A DNA stretch of 64,000 bases from Oceanococcus sp. HetDA_MAG_MS8 (GTDB lineage Bacteria; Pseudomonadota; Gammaproteobacteria; Nevskiales; Oceanococcaceae). The stretch covers positions 124,001-188,000 of the forward strand of contig JAHCMK010000004.1 of NCBI GenBank assembly GCA_019192445.1. The letters run 5' to 3'. The notes under the pieces are model-generated. The model ran no database searches, was not told the origin of the DNA, and worked only from the letters and a program-made list of their open reading frames with translations. The position numbers were made by a program, and so were the translations under genes. Shown one piece after another: positions 42,914 through 51,254 of this stretch (position 1 is the stretch's first letter; each line of letters begins with the position of its first letter).

Positions 42914-45900
42914 TTAATGAAAATCCCGCGACACGGTGCGCAGCCGCCCTAGCAGATGATCCTGGGCCTGGAGTCGGTCCACGATGAGGTGGCGCACCCG
43001 GCCATCGCGCTCCATGTGGCCACTGGCCAGGAGCAATCGACCCTGTAGCACTTCGGCGCGATACTTCTCCAGCACCCGCGGCCAAACCACCAGATTGCTC
43101 ACGCCGGTTTCATCTTCCAGGGTCAAAAACACCACGCCACTGGCGGTGCCGGGCCGTTGCCGATTGGTGACCAAGCCGGCCACCTGGCAGCGACGCTTGT
43201 GGGCCAGGTTTTCCCATTGGGCCATGGTGAGCAGCCGGCGTGGCAGGTGGGGCCGCAAAAGCTGCATGGGGTGCTGGCCCAGGGTCAACCCCAGACTGGC
43301 GTAATCGGCCAGGCAATCTTCACCAGCTGTGGGGGCCGGTAGTGCGGCGGCCTCCTCGGCTACGGCCGGCAGGCTGGGCTCATGATCCACTGCCGCCATC
43401 TGCCAATGCGCCTGGTGCCGATGTCCAGCCAGGCTACGCAGGGCCCCAGCCCGAGCCAGAGCTTGCCGATCGCGGGTTTGTAAAGCCGCCTTTTGTACCA
43501 ACTCGGCCACGCTGCGGTAGGGCCGCTGCGCCGCCACACGCTGCGCGGCCTCGGCACCCAGTTGCTGGATCTGGTTCAGCCCCAGACGCAGAGCCGGAGG
43601 CGACGGCGCCTGCCCTGCCGGGCTGGCATCGACTTCCAGTTGGCTCTGGGCGCCAGAGGCGTTGACATCCACCGGCCGTACTTCCACGCCCATACGGCGA
43701 GCATCCTGCACCAGCTGCGAAGGCGAATAAAAACCCATGGGCTGGCTGTTGAGCAAAGCGGCATAAAAGGCCGCCGGATAATGGCATTTGAGCCAAGCCG
43801 ACACATAGACCAAAGCGGCAAAGCTGGCAGCATGCGATTCGGGAAAACCGTATTCGCCAAAGCCCTGCACCTGCTGGAAGATGCGCTGGGCAAATTCCGG
43901 GGCATAACCATTGGCAGTCATACCCTGCTTGAGGCGTTGCTCGAACACCTCCAGCCCGCCCTTGCGCCGCCAGGCCGCCATGGAGCGGCGTACCTGGTCG
44001 GCTTCTCCGGCGGTAAAGCCAGCCGCAGCCATACAAATGGCCATGACCTGTTCCTGAAAGATGGGCACGCCCAGGGTGCGGCCCAGAATACGCTCCAGCC
44101 CCGGCGGACAATCCACGGCTTCTTCGCCGCGACGACGACGCAAGTAGGGGTGCACCATGCCGCCCTGAATCGGCCCTGGCCGCACAATGGCCACCTCGAT
44201 GACCAAGTCATAAAAGGCCCGTGGTTTCAGCCGGGGCAGCATGGTCATCTGCGCCCGCGACTCCACCTGAAAAACACCGGTGGATTCGCCGCGCTGGAGC
44301 ATGGCGTAGACCTTGGGGTCTTGGTCGGCCAGCACCTGGGCCAGATCCAGGTCGCGTTGATGGGCACCGCGCACCAGATCAAAAGCCTTGTGGATAGCGG
44401 TGAGCATGCCCAGGGCCAGACAATCCACCTTGAGCAAGCCCAAAGCATCTAGATCATCCTTGTCCCACTGAATGATCGTGCGCTCGGCCATGGCGGCATT
44501 CTCGATGGGCACCAGTTGGGACAGGGGCGCATCGCTGAGCACAAAGCCGCCCACATGCTGGGACAAATGCCGGGGAAAGCCGATGAGCTGCGGGAGTAGC
44601 TCAAATAACTTTTGCAGCACCGCTGAACTCGGGTCAAAACCCAGCTCCTGCAGACGTGCGAGCAGGCTCTCCGGCTGATCCCACCAGGCCAGGGCGCCGC
44701 TGAGCCGATCCAGTTGATCCCGGCTCAGCCCCAGAGCCCGTCCCAGGTCACGCAAAGCACTGCGTTTGCGATAACAAATCACGGTGGCAGCCAGGGCGGC
44801 CCGGTCCCGACCATATTTGCGGTAGATGTACTGAAAGACTTCCTCGCGCCGGGCATGCTCGAAGTCCACGTCAATATCCGGGGGCTCGTTGCGCTCCCGT
44901 GAAATAAAGCGTTCAAAAAGCAGCTCAGAGGTGGCCGGGTTCACGCAGGTAATGCCCAGGTAAAAGCACACCGCCGAGTTGGCGGCACTGCCCCGCCCCT
45001 GGCACAGAATGCCCTGGCTGCGGGCAAAGCGAACCAGGTCATGCACGGTGAGGAAGTAGGGCTCATAGCCCAACTCCTCAATCAGGCTAAGCTCCTGCTC
45101 TACCCGCTGGCGGATGGGCGCCGGCACCGCGCCGCTAAAGCGCTGAGCCAAGCCCTCTTCGGTGAGCTGGCGCAAATAGGCGCTGGCGGTCTGCCCGGCC
45201 GGCACCAACTCCGCTGGATACTGATAACGCAGGCTATCCAAAGAAAAGTCACAACGCCGGGCAATGCGCAGGCTTTCTTCCAGCAATTCTGGTGGATACA
45301 AGCGAGCCAGCCGGGCACGTTGCCGCAGGCTACGCTCGGCATTGGCCTGCAAGGCCCGGCCGCATTGGCGCAAGGGCTTGTTCAGCCGAGTCGCACTCAG
45401 GCAATCCTGCAAGGCCTTACGACTGCGCCGGTGCATCAACACCCCGGTCGCCGCCACGGCCGGCAAGCCATGACGCCAGGCCAGAGCCTGGGCCTGGCGC
45501 AGGCGCGCCTCATCGGCACCATCGCAGAGCTGCTCCACCGCCACCCAGGCCTGCCCTGGATAATGTATCGCCAGCCAAGCCGCCAGGTCTTCATCGGCAT
45601 GCTGCGCAGGCTGATCCTGGTCCGGCTGGGCCGGCTTCAAACCCAGGGTTTGCGGCACCAGCAGGCATAAAGCCTGCGGTGCCAACTCCAGCACATCGGC
45701 TTGTGTCAGGCTGTAGGCGCCCTTCTCGGCCCGGCGTCGCCCCCGCGTAATCAAGCTGCTGATCTGCTGCCAGGCGGCGAGACTGGGCGCCAGCAGCACC
45801 AGGCAACCGCCGTCTTCGAGCTGGATTTCGCTGCCATGAATCAGCTGCATGCCCAGACTTTGGGCGCGCTGGTGCGCCCGCACCACGCCAGCCAAGCTGC

Positions 45901-46033
45901 ATTCATCGGTGAGGGCCATGGCGGTATAACCCAGCCGATGAGCCTGCTCCACCAGCTCCTCCGGATGCGAGGCCCCGCGCAAGAAGCTGAAGTTCGACAG
46001 GGTGTAGAGCTGGGCATAAGCCGGGCTGCTCAT
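42914..46033 (-). CDS. dnaE2: Error-prone DNA polymerase III alpha subunit
   Basis: From the ATG at 46033 (overlapping the imuB stop as ATGA) the product has 1,039 residues. The PHP domain comes first (YTLSNFSFLRGASHPEELVE). The DnaE palm carries PDIDVDFEHARREEVFQYIY with the catalytic acidic pair, and FGEYGFPESHAASFA is also typical. A C-terminal HhH/OB region ends the protein (VFLTLEDETGVSNLVVWP). It lacks the tau-binding tail of replicative DnaE1, as usual for DnaE2/ImuC. It extends past lesions during SOS mutagenesis, brought to the clamp through ImuB. Confidence 0.96.
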   Translation of the reverse strand: MSSPAYAQLYTLSNFSFLRGASHPEELVEQAHRLGYTAMALTDECSLAGVVRAHQRAQSLGMQLIHGSEIQLEDGGCLVLLAPSLAAWQQISSLITRGRRRAEKGAYSLTQADVLELAPQALCLLVPQTLGLKPAQPDQDQPAQHADEDLAAWLAIHYPGQAWVAVEQLCDGADEARLRQAQALAWRHGLPAVAATGVLMHRRSRKALQDCLSATRLNKPLRQCGRALQANAERSLRQRARLARLYPPELLEESLRIARRCDFSLDSLRYQYPAELVPAGQTASAYLRQLTEEGLAQRFSGAVPAPIRQRVEQELSLIEELGYEPYFLTVHDLVRFARSQGILCQGRGSAANSAVCFYLGITCVNPATSELLFERFISRERNEPPDIDVDFEHARREEVFQYIYRKYGRDRAALAATVICYRKRSALRDLGRALGLSRDQLDRLSGALAWWDQPESLLARLQELGFDPSSAVLQKLFELLPQLIGFPRHLSQHVGGFVLSDAPLSQLVPIENAAMAERTIIQWDKDDLDALGLLKVDCLALGMLTAIHKAFDLVRGAHQRDLDLAQVLADQDPKVYAMLQRGESTGVFQVESRAQMTMLPRLKPRAFYDLVIEVAIVRPGPIQGGMVHPYLRRRRGEEAVDCPPGLERILGRTLGVPIFQEQVMAICMAAAGFTAGEADQVRRSMAAWRRKGGLEVFEQRLKQGMTANGYAPEFAQRIFQQVQGFGEYGFPESHAASFAALVYVSAWLKCHYPAAFYAALLNSQPMGFYSPSQLVQDARRMGVEVRPVDVNASGAQSQLEVDASPAGQAPSPPALRLGLNQIQQLGAEAAQRVAAQRPYRSVAELVQKAALQTRDRQALARAGALRSLAGHRHQAHWQMAAVDHEPSLPAVAEEAAALPAPTAGEDCLADYASLGLTLGQHPMQLLRPHLPRRLLTMAQWENLAHKRRCQVAGLVTNRQRPGTASGVVFLTLEDETGVSNLVVWPRVLEKYRAEVLQGRLLLASGHMERDGRVRHLIVDRLQAQDHLLGRLRTVSRDFH

Positions 46034-47442
46034 GCGAAGACCCCATGCAGAAACCATTGCTCGGGTCGCTCATGCTCGCGATACACCCAGACCTGGCTGC
46101 CATCCTGCCGCCGAGCCTGGTGGTAATCCCGGCGCATGGGCGCGCCATCCCACCAGCCGGTTTCCACCCTTTCGGCCGGCCCCACCCAGGCCAACTCCGC
46201 TGCCGCCAAGGGGCGCGGTTGGGGCAGTAACCACAATGGGCGAGGATACGGCGGTGGCGGCGGCGCCTGGCTATGATCCAAAGGCTCGGCCTGCGTCCAG
46301 GCCCGCTCCGGCCGATGCTCATCCACCGCCTGCGGGCGGCCCAGGGCTTGTGGCCCCAGACGCGCTGCCAACCGTGCCCAGAGGGGGCTGCATTCGGCTA
46401 CAGCATCCGCCGCTCCTGGCAACAAACTCTGCTGCGGAGCCTCCGGAGCACAGACCTCCACCACGCGCAGGCGCAGACTGCGCACCGCCGCCGGGAGCTG
46501 CTGCCGCTCCCATTGCAAAGCACTGACCTGCTCCAGCCAAGCGGGGTCGCGACTAGGCATCCCCGGCCAGGTTTCCCAGGCCAGCTCCCCGCCACCGGCC
46601 AGATCCGCCTCCCAGCGCAGGGCCCGCGCCAGCAGGTCCTGCGCCAACAGCCAGGCTTGCAGCTCATCCAGCAAGCCCTGACGCATGGGAGCCAGTTCCG
46701 CCAGAGTGGCAATTTCGGGCTCGAAGTGGCGCTGACCCAGCCATTCCGCTGGCGGGCAAAACCATACGCGCGGGTCGGGGGCCTGGCCCAGCAGCCGATC
46801 CAGGGCATTCACAAAGGCCACCCCACAACGGCGTTTCAGCCCAGCCCGCGGCAAAGCCAACACCTGTTGCAAGTGCTGCACGCCCGAGGCCTGTAGGGTC
46901 TGGGCAGCACGGCCATCCAGCAATTCCAGCGGCAAGGTCTGCAGCGCCTGCTCCCAGTCTGGATCGGGCGCTACCACCGAGCGCGGCCGCCAGCGGGCCA
47001 GCATTTCTGCCGCCAAGGGCGTCGGTGCCAGCGCCCATTGTCGGCGCCAGCCACGGGGCCATTGCTCCAGCAGGCGGCGCAGCAGGGGTTTCAAGCCCCC
47101 AAACAAGCGCAGGCTGCGGCCAATTTCCAGCACCACGGTGCCCGGCTCCACGGCGCTGACCTGGGCACTGCTGCCATAGGCCAGGCAGAGCAGGCGTAAC
47201 TGCGCAGCCTCCAAAGCTTCAGGATCAGGCTCCAGGGCCTGCAAGCTGGGCAGCAAGGCGCGGGCAGCGGTCAGGGTCTGCCCCAAGGGAATGCCCGCAG
47301 CCAGCACCTGCGCATCGGCCTGCTGGATGCGCTGCCGCGCGTCGATCAGAACCTGTGGAGGAGCCTCGCCCTCAGGCGGCGGCCTGACCGCGGTCTGACA
47401 ATCCAGCGCCAGCGCGGGTGCGTGCAGACAAAGCCACCACAT
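46030..47442 (-). CDS. imuB: Y-family polymerase-like protein ImuB
   Basis: The 470-residue protein starts MWWLCLHAPALALDC, the usual ImuB opening. It overlaps the end of imuA by 71 nt and dnaE2 by 4 nt. The fold is that of Y-family polymerases, but the normal acidic catalytic residues are not evident, as expected of ImuB. A helix-hairpin-helix-like segment, LQASGVQHLQQVLALPRAGL, lies near residue 185. The C-terminal region, rich in Pro, contacts partners. ImuB is the hub joining ImuA, DnaE2 and the beta clamp. Confidence 0.94.
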   Translation of the reverse strand: MWWLCLHAPALALDCQTAVRPPPEGEAPPQVLIDARQRIQQADAQVLAAGIPLGQTLTAARALLPSLQALEPDPEALEAAQLRLLCLAYGSSAQVSAVEPGTVVLEIGRSLRLFGGLKPLLRRLLEQWPRGWRRQWALAPTPLAAEMLARWRPRSVVAPDPDWEQALQTLPLELLDGRAAQTLQASGVQHLQQVLALPRAGLKRRCGVAFVNALDRLLGQAPDPRVWFCPPAEWLGQRHFEPEIATLAELAPMRQGLLDELQAWLLAQDLLARALRWEADLAGGGELAWETWPGMPSRDPAWLEQVSALQWERQQLPAAVRSLRLRVVEVCAPEAPQQSLLPGAADAVAECSPLWARLAARLGPQALGRPQAVDEHRPERAWTQAEPLDHSQAPPPPPYPRPLWLLPQPRPLAAAELAWVGPAERVETGWWDGAPMRRDYHQARRQDGSQVWVYREHERPEQWFLHGVFA

Positions 47443-48070
47443 CAGCCCGCTCCGGTTGCAGGCAAACCTGCTGTGGACGCAGCCCCCGGCCCTTGAACAA
47501 GTTCAGTTGCAAACCACCCTGCTGTTGCTGCAGAGCCAGCCTTAAACGGGCCGGACTGGCCTGTTGGGCGGTGCGCGCTGGGCGAAAGGCCAGCAGCAAC
47601 ACGCCTTGTTCTTCGGCAGCCAGGCTCAAGCGCCGCAACTGTGCCGGGTTGGCTTGCTCCAGCCAGGCCAGCAGCACCGGATAGGCCCCGGACTGAGCCA
47701 CCGTCTCGGCGGCCCACAAGCGTTCTTCGGCTTTGGGCTGCACCCAGAGTTGCTGGCGCAGATCCAAACCCCATTGCTGTAAGGCCGGTGCATAGGGAAT
47801 CAGCGGCGGCGCCAGCCAGCAGCAACGTCCGGCAGCACGCAGCAGCGGTTGGAACAAGCTGATTTCGCCAATCCCCGTCGTGGCCGGGAAGCATTCCACC
47901 AAGCCCTGCCGGGGCCAGCCGCCTCCGGGTAGCGCGGCATCCAGTGCGGCAAAGCCACTGTTCCACACTCCGCGCGGCATGGCCTGCGCCCGGGCCGCCG
48001 TCCACACCTGGCCTTGCTGAAGCAAGGGTTGCAGGGCCTCGGGCAGGTCCTCCGGACGCGGGCCGGTCAT
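47372..48070 (-). CDS. imuA: ImuA (RecA/SulA-like mutasome protein)
   Basis: The 232-residue protein has a RecA-like core: GFAALDAALPGGGWPRQGLV, where an ATP loop is degenerate (CFPATTGIGEISLF), and CCWLAPPLIPYAPALQQWGL. The C-terminus, LQLNLFKGRGLRPQQVCLQP, is typical. It overlaps lexA by 4 nt and imuB by 71 nt. ImuA is required with ImuB and DnaE2 for damage-induced mutagenesis. Confidence 0.93.
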   Translation of the reverse strand: MTGPRPEDLPEALQPLLQQGQVWTAARAQAMPRGVWNSGFAALDAALPGGGWPRQGLVECFPATTGIGEISLFQPLLRAAGRCCWLAPPLIPYAPALQQWGLDLRQQLWVQPKAEERLWAAETVAQSGAYPVLLAWLEQANPAQLRRLSLAAEEQGVLLLAFRPARTAQQASPARLRLALQQQQGGLQLNLFKGRGLRPQQVCLQPERADVVALSARTRAGAGLSDRGQAAA

Positions 48071-48729
48071 GGCTCAACACTCGCCGGCTCGGTGTTCCAG
48101 GGGCGAATCACCCCCACCGCCAAGCCCTCAATCGCCAGATGCTGACGCTGCGGGTCCACCACGATCACATCGAAATCGGGGTTATCCGGATGCAGCTCCA
48201 CCCGGTCGGCCTGCGGCCGCCAGTATTTCACCGTGACCTCGTCATCCACCCGAATCACACCCATCTGCCCTGGGCGCAGTTGCTGGCTGCGGTGGACAGC
48301 CAGCAGGTCATCTTCATGAATACCGGCATCGCGCATGGACCAGCCCCGCACCCGCAGCAGGTAATCGGCCTGGGGCTGAAACAGCCGAGCATCGATGCGG
48401 TAATGGGTATCCACATGCTCTACAGCCAGCAAAGGTGAGCCGGCTGCAACCCGGCCAATCACCGGTAATTCCAGAAAGTCGGCGGGTTCGTCGGCGGGTA
48501 GCGGATCGCTCAGCCGAATCCCCCGCGCCACGCCCGGCCGCCAGTCCACATAACCCTTGCGCGCCAGCGCGCGCAGATGGTCTTTGGCGGCGGTTTGCGA
48601 AGCAAAGCCCAGCGCCTGGGCAATATCGGCCTGGGTGGGCGGCACCCCATGACGCTGCAGATGCTGGCGAATCATGTCCAGCACCTGAGTTTGCCGGGCA
48701 GTGAGGGAAGGACGTGCAGAATCATTCAT
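48067..48729 (-). CDS. lexA: LexA repressor, first gene of the mutasome operon
   Basis: The 220-residue repressor has an N-terminal winged HTH (LTARQTQVLDMIRQHLQRHG, ADIAQALGFASQTAAKDHLR). The self-cleavage site Ala-Gly is in VIGRVAAGSPLL. The catalytic Ser is in RVRGWSMRDAGI and the Lys in DEVTVKYWRP. No Shine-Dalgarno precedes the ATG; a dyad operator begins 2 nt upstream, so the mRNA may be leaderless. In many proteobacteria this imuAB-linked LexA is a second LexA with its own operator type. It represses itself and the mutasome. Confidence 0.95.
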   Translation of the reverse strand: MNDSARPSLTARQTQVLDMIRQHLQRHGVPPTQADIAQALGFASQTAAKDHLRALARKGYVDWRPGVARGIRLSDPLPADEPADFLELPVIGRVAAGSPLLAVEHVDTHYRIDARLFQPQADYLLRVRGWSMRDAGIHEDDLLAVHRSQQLRPGQMGVIRVDDEVTVKYWRPQADRVELHPDNPDFDVIVVDPQRQHLAIEGLAVGVIRPWNTEPASVEP

Positions 48730-48730
48730 A

Positions 48731-48748
48731 ACTGTGATTATTCACAGT
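48731..48748 (-). promoter_or_regulatory. LexA operator overlapping the lexA promoter
   Basis: ACTGTGATTATTCACAGT has two perfect 7-bp arms around TTAT and ends 2 nt before the lexA ATG. On the minus strand TTGCTG (complement of 48759-48764) and TAATCA (48735-48740) are 18 bp apart and would serve as -35/-10, with the dyad covering the -10. The arms differ from the E. coli SOS box CTGT..ACAG in spacing (ACTGTG-N6-CACAGT). Confidence 0.7.
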
Positions 48749-49058
48749 ATTTGGATCACAGCAAGAGGGTGCCCTCCAGAAGCACGTCAGGTGGGTTCCG
48801 GGACAGAAGCGGCTCGCGCAAAACGCAAGCTGGGTGCGCAAAGACCAGCGCCTGAACAGCACCGTTCACAGTCATACTGTGCTCTGTGATGTGATCGCTA
48901 CAGAATGTGTCCCCACCATGCGGCGAAGGGTGAGTGGCCAAGAGGCTGTGTGCGGCGGTACCCTGGTCATCATCTGGCGAATACCGATCCGCTTCGGCCA
49001 GCATGGCTCACCGACAGTAAGGGCTTCCGAGATTCAGCATGTCGATGCCTGAACGGGT
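48749..49058. other. Gap between lexA and vapC
   Basis: No gene recognised. It holds a second dyad, CACAGT-cat-ACTGTG (48867-48881), whose half-sites match those of the LexA operator but face the other way. The vapC 3' end has no obvious terminator here. Confidence 0.4.
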
Positions 49059-49439
49059 CTATGCCGCTTCAATATCCGTCTGCGAAAAGTCGTTTCCCAC
49101 AAACAACAGCGGAGCACGTCGAGACCGCGCCAAGGCATACGCAAAGCAGTCACCAAAGTTGAGCTTTGCCGGGTGTACTCCTTTGCCCCACTGCGCATAA
49201 GCATCGGCCACCGCAAGGGAGCTTCTTTGGGTTTCGGGCTGAATATGAACCGGCAAGCCCGCAACCAACTCCTCCAGCTCCGGCCGCAGGCCTCGGCTCG
49301 CACTCACGATCAATGCCTCGGCCAGGGTTCCGGCTGAGATCAACAGCTCTTCAGCCTGCTCCAATGCGGCTGCGCAGCGATCTGCCTCCTCCTCGTTGAG
49401 GAGAATGGCCATCAAGGCGGAAGTATCCACCACGATCAT
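49059..49439 (-). CDS. vapC: PIN-domain toxin (VapC family)
   Basis: The 126-residue PIN ribonuclease carries the acidic residues: D in MIVVDTSALMAILLNE, E in GTLAEALIV, and D in LNFGDCFAYALA near residue 97, with a late GNDF. It overlaps the antitoxin gene by 4 nt. Toxins of this type cut tRNA or rRNA when freed from the antitoxin. Confidence 0.93.
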   Translation of the reverse strand: MIVVDTSALMAILLNEEEADRCAAALEQAEELLISAGTLAEALIVSASRGLRPELEELVAGLPVHIQPETQRSSLAVADAYAQWGKGVHPAKLNFGDCFAYALARSRRAPLLFVGNDFSQTDIEAA

Positions 49440-49693
49440 TCCGGCATGCCAGAGTCGCCGTAGAGAAAGTCCTGGCTCTGTGCCGCAGCGGGACCGGGCC
49501 TGGCATGTTTGGCCGCGGATGCTCTGATGCGGGCCAGCAGCGCATGCCGCTGCTTCTGGCTGACAGTGGCCACTGCTGGCAGTAGCTGCACAGTCGCGCG
49601 GCCATGCTTGGTGAGCACCACCTCTTCGCCAGATTCAGCGCGTCGGACCAGCTCGGGAAGTTTGGCTTTGGCCTCTGTCACAGAGATCCGCAT
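49436..49693 (-). CDS. vapB: Phd/YefM-type antitoxin
   Basis: The 85-residue protein has the Phd/YefM N-terminal DNA-binding fold: MRISVTEAKAKLPELVRRAE then EEVVLTKHGRATVQLLPA. The C-terminal tail would wrap the toxin. First gene of the pair. Two copies of ATACACARTATWC (49719-49731 and 49775-49787) lie upstream and may be its operator. Confidence 0.9.
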   Translation of the reverse strand: MRISVTEAKAKLPELVRRAESGEEVVLTKHGRATVQLLPAVATVSQKQRHALLARIRASAAKHARPGPAAAQSQDFLYGDSGMPE

Positions 49694-49718
49694 GACTCGT
49701 CATCCATTGAGTTTGTCC

Positions 49719-49787
49719 ATACACAATATACCCCCGGATGGTGCCAAACAATGGACCATTTCTCTCCAGCGCCTATACACAGTATTC
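49719..49787 (-). promoter_or_regulatory. Repeated motif upstream of the antitoxin gene
   Basis: ATACACAATATAC (49719-49731) and ATACACAGTATTC (49775-49787) match at 11 of 13 bases and lie 26 and 82 nt before the antitoxin start. Autoregulation by Phd/VapB proteins makes an operator plausible. Confidence 0.3.
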
Positions 49788-49959
49788 GCCCACATGGAGC
49801 AAAAGCGGACAGACACGGATCCCAGCACCGTTCCAGAGGAAGACCCCTGGGGCAGGGGCAGAAATTCCTGAGCCGAAGATCGGCTCGCCAAAGGGTATAG
49901 CCCGACGTATCTAGACCTTCTCGGAAGTGTGCGTCTTGCGCGGCGATAAAATCAGGGCC

Positions 49960-50343
49960 TCACTCCGGCGCAAAGGCTTCCAGAATGGGACAAGGCCCGG
50001 AGCGACCCTGGGCACACTCCTGCACCAGTCGCTGCAAGCTACGCTGGGCCTGTTGCAGGCTGCGAATTTGATCTTGCAGGGCCTGCAGGCGCTCCTGGGC
50101 CAGTTCACGGACGCGGCTGCGGTCTTCGCAGGCATCCAGCGCCAGGAGTTCGGCAATGTCTTGCAGGCTAAAGCCTGCCGTTTGGGCCTGGCGGATAAAA
50201 CGCAGCCGGCGCAAATCGGCCGGTCCGTAACGGCGGCCACCGGGCTGTTCCGCGGGCACCTCCAGCAATCCCTTGCGCTGGTAGAAGCGCACGGTCTCTA
50301 CGCCCACGCCCGCCGCCTGGGCAAAAGGCTTGATGGTCCACAT
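49960..50343 (-). CDS. MerR-family regulator, metal-sensing type
   Basis: The 127-residue protein has the MerR winged HTH (FAQAAGVGVETVRFYQRKGL, GGRRYGPADLRRLRFI) and dimer helix. Three cysteines sit where mercuric MerR binds Hg(II): DACEDRSRV, then QECAQGR and GPCPILEAF. No merT/merP/merA follows. It faces a glutaredoxin-MauE gene across a MerR-type promoter. A thiophilic metal or thiol stress is the likely signal. Confidence 0.87.
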   Translation of the reverse strand: MWTIKPFAQAAGVGVETVRFYQRKGLLEVPAEQPGGRRYGPADLRRLRFIRQAQTAGFSLQDIAELLALDACEDRSRVRELAQERLQALQDQIRSLQQAQRSLQRLVQECAQGRSGPCPILEAFAPE

Positions 50344-50347
50344 GGGC

Positions 50348-50378
50348 TTGACTCCGTACCACGGTACAGCCCTTAGCC
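50348..50378 (+). promoter_or_regulatory. MerR-type promoter with 19-bp spacer
   Basis: TTGACT (50348-50353) and a weak TTAGCC (50373-50378) are separated by 19 bp, the long spacer that MerR activators untwist. The dyad GTACC (50356-50360) / GGTAC (50363-50367) lies within the spacer. It reads toward the glutaredoxin-MauE gene, and the regulator ATG is 4 bp away on the other strand. Confidence 0.7.
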
Positions 50379-50393
50379 TAAGGGCATACCTGC

Positions 50394-51164
50394 ATGACTA
50401 GCCAGGAGGCTACCTTGAGTACCACGCACACCGCCGTGCTGTATCGGATGAAGATGGACAAGCATCTATGCCCCTATGGCCTCAAAACACGTCACTTGCT
50501 GCGTAGCCAGGGCTATGCGATTGAAGACCACCCCCTGCGCTCGCGCGAGGAAGTCGACGCCTTCAAAGCCAAGCATGGCGTCACAACCACGCCCCAGGTA
50601 TTCATTGATGGCCAGCGCATCGGCGGTTACGAAGATCTGCGCCGGCATCTGAATCTGCCCTTGCGCGACCCTAATCAGCCCAGTTACCGTCCCGTCCTGG
50701 CCCTGTTCAGTCTTACCCTGCTGATGGCCCTGGCTAGCAGCCAGGCCGCTTTCGGCAGCCCCTTCACCATACAGGCCGCCGAGTGGTTCATTGCCTACAG
50801 CATGGTGGTACTGGCCCTGCTCAAGCTGCAAAACGTGGACAGCTTCGCCACCATGTTTTTGAACTACGACCTACTGGCGCAGCGCTGGGTGCCCTACGCC
50901 ACCCTCTACCCTTTTGCCGAAGGTCTGGCTGGCGTGCTGATGGTCGGCGGCATTCTGCATGGGCTGTCGGTACCGCTGGCCTTGTTCATCGGCAGCATCG
51001 GCGCTGTCTCGGTCTTCAAGGCCGTTTACATCGATCGCCGCGAACTCAAATGTGCCTGTGTCGGCGGCGCCAATGCGGTGCCCCTGGGCTTTGTCTCGCT
51101 CACCGAAAACCTGATGATGATGGCTATGGCGCTGTGGATGGGCTGGTCCGCCTGGGCGGGCTGA
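50394..51164 (+). CDS. Glutaredoxin-MauE/DoxX fusion membrane protein
   Basis: The 256-residue protein has a glutaredoxin domain first (about 12-95), with redox site CPYGLKTRHLL and TTPQVFIDGQRIGGYEDL. Four membrane helices follow, of the MauE/DoxX type (about 105-255), with another Cys pair in ELKCACVGGANAVPLGF. Electrons could pass between cytoplasmic glutathione and a membrane thiol. Its MerR-type promoter links it to metal or thiol stress. The exact substrate is unknown. Confidence 0.85.
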   Translation: MTSQEATLSTTHTAVLYRMKMDKHLCPYGLKTRHLLRSQGYAIEDHPLRSREEVDAFKAKHGVTTTPQVFIDGQRIGGYEDLRRHLNLPLRDPNQPSYRPVLALFSLTLLMALASSQAAFGSPFTIQAAEWFIAYSMVVLALLKLQNVDSFATMFLNYDLLAQRWVPYATLYPFAEGLAGVLMVGGILHGLSVPLALFIGSIGAVSVFKAVYIDRRELKCACVGGANAVPLGFVSLTENLMMMAMALWMGWSAWAG

Positions 51165-51254
51165 GGGTCGGCGAAAAGAGCCTGAGCGCTCCTCAACAGC
51201 CTGCGAGCTGCTAGTCTGCAAGGCGAATGGCGGTACCCGCCTGAGGAGACAAGG

